Assembly (NCBI RefSeq): GCF_900142655.1
Contig: NZ_FRBQ01000001.1
Span: forward strand, 870,115-934,114
Length of the DNA: 64,000 bases
Direction of reading: 5' to 3'
DNA from: Phytopseudomonas punonensis
GTDB taxonomy: Bacteria > Pseudomonadota > Gammaproteobacteria > Pseudomonadales > Pseudomonadaceae
Position numbers and translations under genes: made by a program. How positions within the stretch are numbered: the stretch's first letter is position 1; each line of letters begins with the position of its first letter. This document shows positions 7,624 through 16,245 of the stretch, one piece after another. The notes below the pieces were generated by a model. That model was not told the DNA's origin. It ran no database searches and saw nothing but the letters and a program-made list of their open reading frames with translations.

Positions 7624-8726
7624 CGCCCGTCTACCTGCAGCGAGGCGCCATGCACAGCGCTCTCGGTGCTGACCTATGCACGGCCAATGAGGCGCTGCGC
7701 ACTGGCGTACTCCCGCACGCGGCCAGCTTCACGCTCAACGAGTTGCAGGAACCACGGCCATACCTGAGCGTGGCAGGCGGCGAGAGCCGCGATGAACACT
7801 TCGACCGGCTGATCCGCGAAACCCTGGGCGAAGCCCCAACTGCGCTGGACGATTGCCTACTGATCGTCGCCAGCACCAGCCTGGATATCGACGAGTTGGA
7901 AGTGCTGGCCGAACAGAGCGGCGGTTTCCATCCCGACCACTCGACTTCGCTGGATCTGATCGCCGAGCAACTGAGCAAGCGTTGGGGCTTCGCCGCAGCC
8001 TTCACCCTCAATACCGCCTGCACCAGCGCTGCCAACGGTTTACTGTACGGCGCGCGCATGCTCGGTGCCGACTTGTATCGCCGCGTGCTGGTGCTGGCCT
8101 TCGAAACACCCAGCGCCATCGCCCAACAAGGCTTTGGCGCGTTGGGGCTGGTGTCGCCGAGTGGCGACTACCGCCCCTTCCACCCGCAACGCGACGGCCT
8201 GGTACTCGGCGAGGCCTATGCAACGGCGCTGCTGAGCCTGCAGCCTGGGCCTGCGCCGCTGGCGCGCCTGCTGGGCGGCTTCAGCGCCTGCGACACCAGC
8301 AACCTGACCACCACCCGCGAAGACGGCAGCCATATCGAATGGGTGATGCGCGAGGCCTTGCGCAGTGCCGATGTCAGTGCCGAGCAGATCGGCCTGGTGA
8401 AACCCCATGGCACGGCCACCGGCGCCAATGACCGCGCCGAAAGCAATGGCGTGCGCCTGCTGTTCGGCGAGGCGCTGCCACCGCTGTGCGTGCTCAAACC
8501 CTGGCTCGGCCACACCCTGGGCGCCTGCGGCCTGACGGAAACCCTGCTGTTGGTGGAAAATCTCGCTCATCTGCCGGCCTGCGACTACGCCACCGAAGCG
8601 CTGCTGCCGCTGCCTGCCGAGCCTCTGGCCATAAGCGAAGACAGCCTGCTGCTCGCCAATTTCTTCGGCTTTGGCGGCAACAACGCCAGCCTGGTGTTGC
8701 AACGCTGCACGGGAGACGCACCATGA
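7620..8726 (+). CDS. Beta-ketoacyl-ACP synthase (FabF-like, compact)
   Basis: A 368-aa condensing enzyme, ~40 residues shorter than typical FabF, with all three catalytic residues present: Cys134 in NTACTSAANG, His263 in KPHGTATGAND and His298 in WLGHTLGACG. It ends with FFGFGGNNASLVL. The N-terminal ~60 residues are reduced compared with apeR. It starts with GTG overlapping the ACP stop and ends ATGA-coupled to a chain-length-factor-like protein, the arrangement of type II PKS KS/CLF pairs. It likely elongates chains on the operon's own ACP. Confidence 0.85.
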   Translation: MTPVYLQRGAMHSALGADLCTANEALRTGVLPHAASFTLNELQEPRPYLSVAGGESRDEHFDRLIRETLGEAPTALDDCLLIVASTSLDIDELEVLAEQSGGFHPDHSTSLDLIAEQLSKRWGFAAAFTLNTACTSAANGLLYGARMLGADLYRRVLVLAFETPSAIAQQGFGALGLVSPSGDYRPFHPQRDGLVLGEAYATALLSLQPGPAPLARLLGGFSACDTSNLTTTREDGSHIEWVMREALRSADVSAEQIGLVKPHGTATGANDRAESNGVRLLFGEALPPLCVLKPWLGHTLGACGLTETLLLVENLAHLPACDYATEALLPLPAEPLAISEDSLLLANFFGFGGNNASLVLQRCTGDAP

Positions 8727-9274
8727 GCCATGCCATAGCCGCCTGCAGCGTTCGTGGGGACGCGGATAACTCCGACAAGGACCTGAAAGCCACGCTGATC
8801 AACTGGCTGCCGACCACACCACGGCGTATCGACCGACTGATCCTGCAGGCCCTGCTCTGCGCTGCACCGCTGCGGGCCAAGATCCGCAGCGACTGTGGGC
8901 TGTACCTGGCCTCGCGGCACCCGGCCAGAGCCACCATGGGCTCGCTGCTCGACGCGGTGTGCGTGCACAAACAACAGCCCAAGCCCTTCGAGTTCGTCAA
9001 CAGCGTCAGCAACGCCGCGGGCTTTCATGTCGCCGCGCAGCTGGGGTTGGAAGGGCCAAACCTGTTTATCGGCGCCGGCCCGCACGTGTGGAAACACCTG
9101 CAGGCATTGGCTGGACTGGATCTGGCCGACGGCCTGATCGGCCAAGCGCTGCTCGTGCTGATCGATGAAGACGACGAGTTCGAGGCCCAGGCGGTGCTGG
9201 TTGAAGGCCCAAGCCAGGCCGCGGACTTTGCCGAGCTAACGGCGGGGATCGATGCGCTGCAGTTGCAGCTGTAA
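8723..9274 (+). CDS. Chain-length-factor-like protein (half-size ketosynthase N-terminal fold)
   Basis: A 183-aa protein that resembles the ketoacyl-synt_2 type domain seen in ApeC-like chain length factors. The NSVSNAAGFHVAAQL segment (residues 93-107) stands where an active-site region would be, but no nucleophilic Cys is present, so it should not condense by itself. The ATG at 8723 overlaps the KS stop; a longer frame from 8486 is rejected because it lies inside the KS gene. By analogy with KS-CLF heterodimers it may set chain length for the preceding ketosynthase. It ends this operon. Confidence 0.7.
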   Translation: MSHAIAACSVRGDADNSDKDLKATLINWLPTTPRRIDRLILQALLCAAPLRAKIRSDCGLYLASRHPARATMGSLLDAVCVHKQQPKPFEFVNSVSNAAGFHVAAQLGLEGPNLFIGAGPHVWKHLQALAGLDLADGLIGQALLVLIDEDDEFEAQAVLVEGPSQAADFAELTAGIDALQLQL

Positions 9275-9302
9275 ACCAGCGGCTGTTTAAGACGGGAGCA
9301 GA

Positions 9303-9380
9303 CGTAGGGTGGACAACGCTCTTTTTGTCCACCATTGCAATCGCAGAGCGGTGGACGGGTGAAGCGTCGCCCACCCTACG
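9303..9380. repeat. Long imperfect palindrome (REP-like)
   Basis: CGTAGGGTGG at 9303-9312 is inverted as CCACCCTACG at 9371-9380. Inside it a second pair (GTCCACC / GGTGGAC) continues the symmetry, giving a ~78-nt cruciform-like element. It lies between two converging operons, where REP-type elements are common in Pseudomonas, and may also serve as a bidirectional transcription stop or mRNA end. Confidence 0.75.
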
Positions 9381-9383
9381 ACT

Positions 9384-9433
9384 GTGGGAGCGGGCCATGC
9401 CCGCGAAGAAATCATGGCCGTGCCCCGCTCCCA
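9384..9433. repeat. REP-type element, GTGGGAGCGGG family
   Basis: GTGGGAGCGGGCCATGCCCGCG starts the element, with an inner hairpin GCGGGC/GCCCGC. The outer arm TGGGAGCGGG is closed by CCCGCTCCCA at 9424-9433. The sequence matches the well-known GTGGGAGCGGGC...GCCCGCG intergenic repeat of Pseudomonas genomes. It follows the preceding palindrome directly in the 203-nt convergent gap. Confidence 0.8.
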
Positions 9434-9477
9434 TAGGTATCACGCACATCTCTGCTTCGACCTTCTGCCGCCCTGCT

Positions 9478-10479
9478 TCAGCCCTTGCGCCTGGCCCAAG
9501 CACCCAGCTCCTTCATCAGCGCACGCTCCTGACCCGCGATCCCACGCAGCATCTCGGAAATCGGCCGGAAGTCTGGCGTCTCGCCCTTGCTGCGACTAGC
9601 CCGTACACAAGCCGAAGCGAACTGGCGCCAATCGTCGCCGACTGCGGTCATGCGCGCCGAGGCGGCCTGCAACGTGGCATCACCGATCTTCTCGCCGGCC
9701 TCCTGCAGAAAGCTGGCGTACATGAAGCGAAAACCCGCACCACCGGTGCCGATCTCTTCCTGCATGCGCACGATGTGGGTGAGGTACAAGCGGTTGTACT
9801 TTGCCTGCGCCGGATCGAGCGCCTCAACACGCTTGGCCAGATGGCCGATACCGCGAATGCCGATCCACGGCAGCGGCATGCCGTCGAGAATCCGCGCGGT
9901 GGACAGCACGCTCTTGCGAATTAGCGCTTCCCAGTCCTGATCCGGTGACACATCGTCCAGGTAATACATCAGCCCTTTGGCCGCCAGAGCGCCTTTGGCG
10001 AAGCGCGCTTTCTGCAGATCCTCGGCAGCACAACGCACCGGCGCCTCGAACACCGGGTCGCTGAGCAGGTATTCGTTGCCCTCGCGCCCATAGGCCAGCA
10101 GGTTGTGGGCGTTAAAGTGAAAGCGCATCTCCGGCGGAAAGTACGGCAGCCAGAACACCGAGCTCTGCAGCCCAGCCAGGCGGCCGCTGTCGAGGGCGGC
10201 ATCGAGCGCGATGCGGCCTTGCTCGGGATTGTTGAAGGTGCGACTGGTCAGGCGTACGCCAAGGCGCTTGCTCAGTGTCTTGATCAGGTGCCGGGGCGGC
10301 ATGCGGTAGGCAATCAACGGCATGCCGCCAAGCTTGACGATCGGCAGGTAGGCGAACGCCAGCCCCGACGCCAGGCCGAACGCCATCGGCTCACTCATTG
10401 GCAGGCCGGCGTGGGTCAGCAGACTGGCCATCACGCCGCTTTCGCAGTGAGCGCTCTGGCGATGCTCGAACGGGGTCAT
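9478..10479 (-). CDS. BtrH-type acyltransferase (BtrH N-terminal plus DUF4872-like)
   Basis: A 333-aa protein. The N-terminal half has the BtrH/cysteine-peptidase-like signature: HCES with Cys12, His125 in FNAHNLLAYG and Asp141 in LLSDPVF, a plausible Cys-His-Asp triad. The C-terminal half is helical. BtrH in butirosin biosynthesis transfers an acyl group from an acyl carrier protein to an acceptor. Here it is the last gene of the darA-darB-orf operon, ATGA-coupled to the small orf. My inference is that it moves an ACP-bound acyl chain onto a hydroxyl or amine acceptor, possibly the resorcinol. Confidence 0.8.
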   Translation of the reverse strand: MTPFEHRQSAHCESGVMASLLTHAGLPMSEPMAFGLASGLAFAYLPIVKLGGMPLIAYRMPPRHLIKTLSKRLGVRLTSRTFNNPEQGRIALDAALDSGRLAGLQSSVFWLPYFPPEMRFHFNAHNLLAYGREGNEYLLSDPVFEAPVRCAAEDLQKARFAKGALAAKGLMYYLDDVSPDQDWEALIRKSVLSTARILDGMPLPWIGIRGIGHLAKRVEALDPAQAKYNRLYLTHIVRMQEEIGTGGAGFRFMYASFLQEAGEKIGDATLQAASARMTAVGDDWRQFASACVRASRSKGETPDFRPISEMLRGIAGQERALMKELGAWARRKG

Positions 10480-10883
10480 GGCAATTCCTTCTGATAACGA
10501 CGCAGCTCGGCGACGGTCAGGCCAAAGGCCTCGGCATAGCGGCCCAGCACGGAATCACTCAGGCGACGATAGATTTGCGGGCGAAAATGCCGCCGCACCC
10601 GCCACTGCCAGAGCCCGGAAATCTGCGCCAGCGCCGGCTCATCCATGCGGTAGCGGAACATCAGGCATTTGAGCGGCGACAGCTCACCGCGCTGCCAGCC
10701 GGCATAGGCCTCGGCTTCCTGGGCCTGCAACTCGGCCACGGCCAGTTGCGTGGAAAACGACTCGGCCTCCCAGCCGGCACTCTTGGCGCCCGTGTAATGA
10801 CCCTTGTCATCCACGGCGTAGAGCAATTTGCTGTGCCCGCCGTAGGCGGAATCCGGGTCCTGCGGAACCTCGTCAAGCTTCAT
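10476..10883 (-). CDS. Small protein of unknown function in the dar-like operon
   Basis: A 135-aa protein I do not recognise. The ATG at 10883 is preferred over the upstream frame start at 10979, which lies within darB. It overlaps darB by 11 nt and btrH by 4 nt, so all are co-translated. It has no signal peptide or membrane helix. The C-terminal half (residues ~85-135) reads LAQISGLWQWRVRRH, then LGRYAEAFGLTVAEL, which looks like two helix-turn-helix-like segments rich in Arg. Whether that means DNA binding or a helical partner of BtrH or ACP is unclear. Confidence 0.7.
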   Translation of the reverse strand: MKLDEVPQDPDSAYGGHSKLLYAVDDKGHYTGAKSAGWEAESFSTQLAVAELQAQEAEAYAGWQRGELSPLKCLMFRYRMDEPALAQISGLWQWRVRRHFRPQIYRRLSDSVLGRYAEAFGLTVAELRRYQKELP

Positions 10884-12030
10884 TGCCGACCACCGTGAGG
10901 TGCATGAATGCACTGGAGAAACGCCCGCTTTCCGGCACGTAGCAGAGCAGTTTCTGGCCGCTGCGCAGATGCCCGCCATTGAACAGTTCTTCGAGGATGA
11001 TGAAGATCGACGCCGCGCCGGTATTGCCCTTGCTGGTCAGGTTGGTGAACCAGCGTTCCTGGGGAATCGGCAGGCCAACATTGGCCAGGCCCACGGCCAG
11101 GCGGTCGCGGAAGAACTCCGAGGAGTAATGCGGCAGGAACCAGTCGATGTCCGCCACGCGCAGCTCGCGGCGCGCCATGATGCGTTTCAGCGCTTCTTCC
11201 ACGGTGTATTTGACAATGTTGTCGTTGAGCAGCTTGACGTCCTGCTTGACCGCCATCACCGACTGCCGGGCGCGCTCGTCTGCGTCATAACGGCTCCAGC
11301 CGCGCAGGCTGCCGTCCTGCATCTCGGCGCCGGCGTACATGCAGGCCGGCATCTGGTCGGCGAAGGAGAGAATGTCCAGCCAGTCGACCCGCAGGCTGAG
11401 CCCACTGGCGTTGGGTCGATCCTGCAGCAGCACGGCGCCGGCGCCATCGGAAAGCATCCAGCGCAGGAAGTCCTTCTCGAAGGCGATTTCCGGATGGTTC
11501 TCCAGCTCTTCGACGCGGCTCTCGTACTCGGCGTTGAAGTTGCGCGCCTGCATCATTGCCGAGGCGACCTCCGAGCCGCAGGCCACGGCGTTGCGGCTTT
11601 CACCGCTGGCCACGCTCATCCAGGCGTATTTCAGCGCCGTCATCCCGCACAGGCAGATTCCCGCCGTGGTGGCGACTTCGCAAGACGGGTTGCCCAGCTC
11701 GCCGTGCACCATCACCCCATGACCCGGCATCAGCTGATCGGGTGACGAGGTGCTGGCAACCAGGCAATCCAGGCTGTCCAGCGCGAAACCGTCGCCAACC
11801 AGGCCACGAATCGCCGCGGCACTGAGCTGCGCATTGTTCATGCTCGGCTCGCCGGTCAGCGGGTCGATGACGTAGTGACGCTGCTGGATGCCGTTACGGC
11901 GCAACACCAGCTTGCGCGCGCGCGAGGGTTTGCCACCGACCATGCCGAGCCGTGCTTCCATTTGCTCGTTGTCGACCGGATCATGGGGCAGGCTGGCACT
12001 GATACGGTTGATGAATACGGGTGCTACCAC
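10873..12030 (-). CDS. darB: Ketosynthase III, DarB-like
   Basis: A 385-aa thiolase-fold condensing enzyme of the KAS III/DarB type. Candidate nucleophile Cys126/Cys128 lies in TAGICLCGMTAL, His301 in FLPHYSSEFF and Asn336 in SKGNTGAAS. DarB enzymes join two beta-ketoacyl thioesters head-to-head and cyclise them to cyclohexanediones, which DarA then aromatises to dialkylresorcinols. GTG at 12030 is preceded by GAGG at suitable spacing. It lies 18 nt after darA. Its length exceeds FabH (~320 aa), as expected for DarB-like proteins. FabH-type function is the main alternative, but the pairing with darA argues against it. Confidence 0.82.
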   Translation of the reverse strand: MVAPVFINRISASLPHDPVDNEQMEARLGMVGGKPSRARKLVLRRNGIQQRHYVIDPLTGEPSMNNAQLSAAAIRGLVGDGFALDSLDCLVASTSSPDQLMPGHGVMVHGELGNPSCEVATTAGICLCGMTALKYAWMSVASGESRNAVACGSEVASAMMQARNFNAEYESRVEELENHPEIAFEKDFLRWMLSDGAGAVLLQDRPNASGLSLRVDWLDILSFADQMPACMYAGAEMQDGSLRGWSRYDADERARQSVMAVKQDVKLLNDNIVKYTVEEALKRIMARRELRVADIDWFLPHYSSEFFRDRLAVGLANVGLPIPQERWFTNLTSKGNTGAASIFIILEELFNGGHLRSGQKLLCYVPESGRFSSAFMHLTVVGNEA

Positions 12031-12048
12031 GGGATTACCTCGGTCACT

Positions 12049-12966
12049 TCACTCGCCGGACGGGCCGGCGAAGTAGGCCTTTTGACGCTGGATTCGCGCC
12101 TTGAACAGCGGGGCCAACAACTTTTTCAACAATGCACTGATCGGCACCACGGTAAGAATCAGGCAGATCAGGAACACGATATACACCACCAGCCCGACGC
12201 CACGACGCCTGCTCTGCTGCGGGCCGAGCGCGGAGAGCAGGCGGCTCCACAGGGTAAAGCTGCGGTTGCCGACCTTTTCGCTGGCGATCAGCTTTTCATC
12301 TACCTTCACTGCACCCAGGCCACCCAGCATCGGCTGTTCGATGGGCCGCTCATCAGCCTGCAGGCGCCTCACCATGGCATCGCCAAAGCGGCTGGCAGCG
12401 GCCATTTCCGCCTCGTCGATGCCGGCACGCGGCACCCAGCTGTAGGGTTTCTGCCGGCCGGTGAACATCCACAACGGCGTCGCCAGAAAGCTCGCGGCGG
12501 TGCCGCAGGCATCGGTCAGCACGGCGTTGTCGACCAGTTTTGCGCCCAGCGCGTGCAGGCGCGCCTTGACCTTCTCCTGCGCCATCAGCCACATATTGCG
12601 GCAGCCGATCAGGGTCACCACTGGAGTATCCTTCAACAGCCGGGAAGCCTCAGGCGATGCAAGGAAACTGGTGAAAGGCAACGATGGCGACAGGAACCAC
12701 ACCTGATAGGCGAGAATGATCAGGTCATAGCGCTTGTCGGCATCGACCTTCAGCGGCAGCAGTGGCTGCGGCTTCATCAGCACGGTTTCCGGGAAGATCC
12801 GGAAGAAGCCGAGAAAGGGCCAGGGAAATGGAAACGGCTCTGCCGGCTCAAGGGCCAGGAAATCGACCTGAATGCCGTCACTGGCCTGCAATGGCGCACA
12901 GACCGATTGCACCAGGCGGTTCAATTGGCCAGTCTGTGAGAAGTGAACGACTAGAACCTGACGCAT
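12049..12966 (-). CDS. darA: DarA-like aromatase / dialkylresorcinol condensing enzyme, flavodoxin fold
   Basis: A 305-aa protein. The N-terminal ~190 residues look like a flavodoxin/NADPH-dependent oxidoreductase fold, with FMN-phosphate loop VHFSQTGQLNR at residues 6-16. A conserved-looking centre (GCRNMWLMAQEKVK) follows. A C-terminal hydrophobic helix (VVYIVFLICLILTVV, around residues 255-275) is followed by a basic tail, so the enzyme is probably membrane-anchored. DarA oxidises DarB-made cyclohexanediones to resorcinols. It is first in the minus-strand operon and diverges from the DUF2141 gene with only 31 nt between the two starts, so promoters must overlap the coding regions. Confidence 0.8.
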   Translation of the reverse strand: MRQVLVVHFSQTGQLNRLVQSVCAPLQASDGIQVDFLALEPAEPFPFPWPFLGFFRIFPETVLMKPQPLLPLKVDADKRYDLIILAYQVWFLSPSLPFTSFLASPEASRLLKDTPVVTLIGCRNMWLMAQEKVKARLHALGAKLVDNAVLTDACGTAASFLATPLWMFTGRQKPYSWVPRAGIDEAEMAAASRFGDAMVRRLQADERPIEQPMLGGLGAVKVDEKLIASEKVGNRSFTLWSRLLSALGPQQSRRRGVGLVVYIVFLICLILTVVPISALLKKLLAPLFKARIQRQKAYFAGPSGE

Positions 12967-12997
12967 TTAAAGCGGATCCCTGCTAAATAGGCGGATT

Positions 12998-13450
12998 ATG
13001 CCACAGAGAATTCTTCAAATCGTAACCAAACGCTGCGCGGCATGCGCAGTGGTTCTCTTGTTTGGCTGCTTATCAGCGCAAGCGGGCGATCTATTGATAC
13101 GCGTGGAGGGCAATCAGAGTGCTGCCCCGCTGTACCTGGGACTGGTCAGCGCCGACCAGAAAACTTGGGAGTCGCTGCTGCGCGAGCAACGCGGAAGCGG
13201 CGAGCAACTGATCCTCAAGGACGTGCCGCCGGGGCGCTTTGCCCTGCAGCTGTATCAGGACAGCAACGGCAACGGTCACCTTGACCTCAGCCCCCGCGGC
13301 ATTCCGCTGGAGCCCGTCGGGTTCTCCGCCAACCCTACCTTGCTCAAGGGCAAGCCAGCGCCAAAGGCGGCGCAGTTCGAGCATGGCGACGATGACACGC
13401 TGATCGACATCCGCCTGCACCAGCCTCGCGGCAAGGTGCAGAAGGACTGA
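12998..13450 (+). CDS. DUF2141-family periplasmic protein
   Basis: A 150-aa protein with a Sec signal peptide cleaved after SAQA, near residue 29. The mature beta-rich domain has the DUF2141 hallmark: LQLYQDSNGNGHLD, then GIPLEPVGFSANP. The Asp/Asn loop looks like a calcium-type binding loop. It is divergent from darA and convergent with hemE (6 nt between stops). Function of the family is unknown. Placement beside the dar-like operon may be accidental, because it also marks the edge of the conserved core. Confidence 0.8.
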   Translation: MPQRILQIVTKRCAACAVVLLFGCLSAQAGDLLIRVEGNQSAAPLYLGLVSADQKTWESLLREQRGSGEQLILKDVPPGRFALQLYQDSNGNGHLDLSPRGIPLEPVGFSANPTLLKGKPAPKAAQFEHGDDDTLIDIRLHQPRGKVQKD

Positions 13451-13456
13451 GCACGA

Positions 13457-14524
13457 TCAGCCGTGGTATTGGGCCGACAGCTCGTGCACCGCTTCGAGGA
13501 AGGCGCCAGCGTGGGCCGGATCGACTTCCGGGGTGATGCCGTGGCCCAGGTTGAAGACATGCCCAGTGCCACTGCCGTAGCTGGCGAGGATGCGCGCGAC
13601 TTCGGCGCGAATCGCCGCCGGCTTGGCGTAAAGCACGGTCGGATCCATGTTGCCCTGCAGCGCCACCTGATTGCCGACGCGGCGGCGCGCTTCGCCGATA
13701 TCGCAGCTCCAGTCCAGGCCCAGCGCATCGGCGCCAGTAGCGGCCATCGACTCCAGCCACAGGCCACCGTTCTTGGTGAACAGGATCACCGGGATCTTGC
13801 GGCCGTCCTGCTCGCGGATCAGGCCATCGACGATCTTCTGCATGTAAGCCAGGGAGAAGGTCTGATAGGCGGCTGACGACAGGTTGCCACCCCAGGTATC
13901 GAAGATCTGCACCGCCTGGGCGCCAGCGCGAATCTGCCCGTTGAGGTAGGCGGTCACGGACTGCGCCAACTTGTCGAGCAGTGCGTGCATGGCCTCGGGC
14001 TGGTCGTAGACCATCGCCTTGATCTTGCGGAAATCCTTCGACGAGCCGCCTTCGACCATGTAGGTCGCCAACGTCCACGGGCTGCCGGAAAAGCCGATCA
14101 GTGGTACGCGGCCACCCAGCGCCGACTTGATGGTGCGCACGGCATCCATCACATAGCCCAGGTCATTTTCAGGATCGGGAATCGGCAGTGCCTCGATATC
14201 GGCAGCGCTGCTGATCACCTTCTTGAAGCGCGGTCCCTCGCCGGTCTCGAAGTACAAGCCCTGGCCCATGGCGTGGGGGATGGTGAGGATGTCGGAGAAG
14301 AGGATCGCGGCGTCGAGTTGCGGATAGCGGTCGAGCGGCTGCAGGGTGACTTCGCACGCGAATTCGGGGTTCATCATCAGGCTCATGAAATCCCCGGCCT
14401 TGGCGCGACTGGCGCGGTACTCGGGCAGGTAACGACCGGCCTGGCGCATCATCCACACCGGCGTGACGTCGACGGGCTGCTTGAGCAGGGCACGCAGAAA
14501 ACGGTCGTTCTTCAAGGCAGTCAT
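13457..14524 (-). CDS. hemE: Uroporphyrinogen decarboxylase
   Basis: A 355-aa enzyme of heme biosynthesis that decarboxylates the four acetate side chains of uroporphyrinogen III to coproporphyrinogen III in the cytosol. The family signature [11 protein letters not shown] is near residue 30, and [13 protein letters not shown] and QIFDTWGG follow. ATG at 14524 gives the standard length; the open frame back to 14668 is not needed. It marks the start of conserved synteny (hemE, gltD, gltB, DamX-like, aroB, aroK, pilQ) and lies downstream of gltD, separated from it by a terminator. Confidence 0.96.
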   Translation of the reverse strand: MTALKNDRFLRALLKQPVDVTPVWMMRQAGRYLPEYRASRAKAGDFMSLMMNPEFACEVTLQPLDRYPQLDAAILFSDILTIPHAMGQGLYFETGEGPRFKKVISSAADIEALPIPDPENDLGYVMDAVRTIKSALGGRVPLIGFSGSPWTLATYMVEGGSSKDFRKIKAMVYDQPEAMHALLDKLAQSVTAYLNGQIRAGAQAVQIFDTWGGNLSSAAYQTFSLAYMQKIVDGLIREQDGRKIPVILFTKNGGLWLESMAATGADALGLDWSCDIGEARRRVGNQVALQGNMDPTVLYAKPAAIRAEVARILASYGSGTGHVFNLGHGITPEVDPAHAGAFLEAVHELSAQYHG

Positions 14525-14680
14525 GGGTATTTCCCGGGCAGAAGCAGTGAGCAAAAAGTGCGCACATTGTCGCAGAGCAGGCTTTAAAAGGCACGGCATG
14601 GGACGCCGTGCCGCAGGCGCGGGAGGATGAGGCAAGCGGTGGCGCTGCGCATTGCCCCAGGTCAGCACGGGGCCAGAAAC

Positions 14681-14709
14681 GACGAAGCCGGCACTCGGCC
14701 GGCTTCGTC
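14681..14709 (-). terminator. Rho-independent terminator downstream of gltD
   Basis: A perfect 12-bp stem (GACGAAGCCGGC / GCCGGCTTCGTC) with a 5-nt loop, 15 nt after the gltD stop on the minus strand. On that strand it is followed by GTTTCT. It should separate gltBD transcripts from hemE. Confidence 0.8.
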
Positions 14710-14723
14710 ACGACGCGAAGAAT

Positions 14724-16154
<1,431 letters not shown>

Positions 16155-16245
16155 TTAGCAGCAGCGCCGGGCGACACGCCCAGGGCTGCAAGACAATCAC
16201 GTTGAGCAACGCGCCCTGCTGACAGGGCGCACCGCTTGAAGCTGC

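Noticed and set aside
8486..9274. 262-aa version of the chain-length-factor-like gene
   Set aside because: The extra N-terminus lies inside the ketosynthase gene in another frame and is Arg/Ala-rich junk; ATG 8723 overlaps the KS stop as in a coupled operon.
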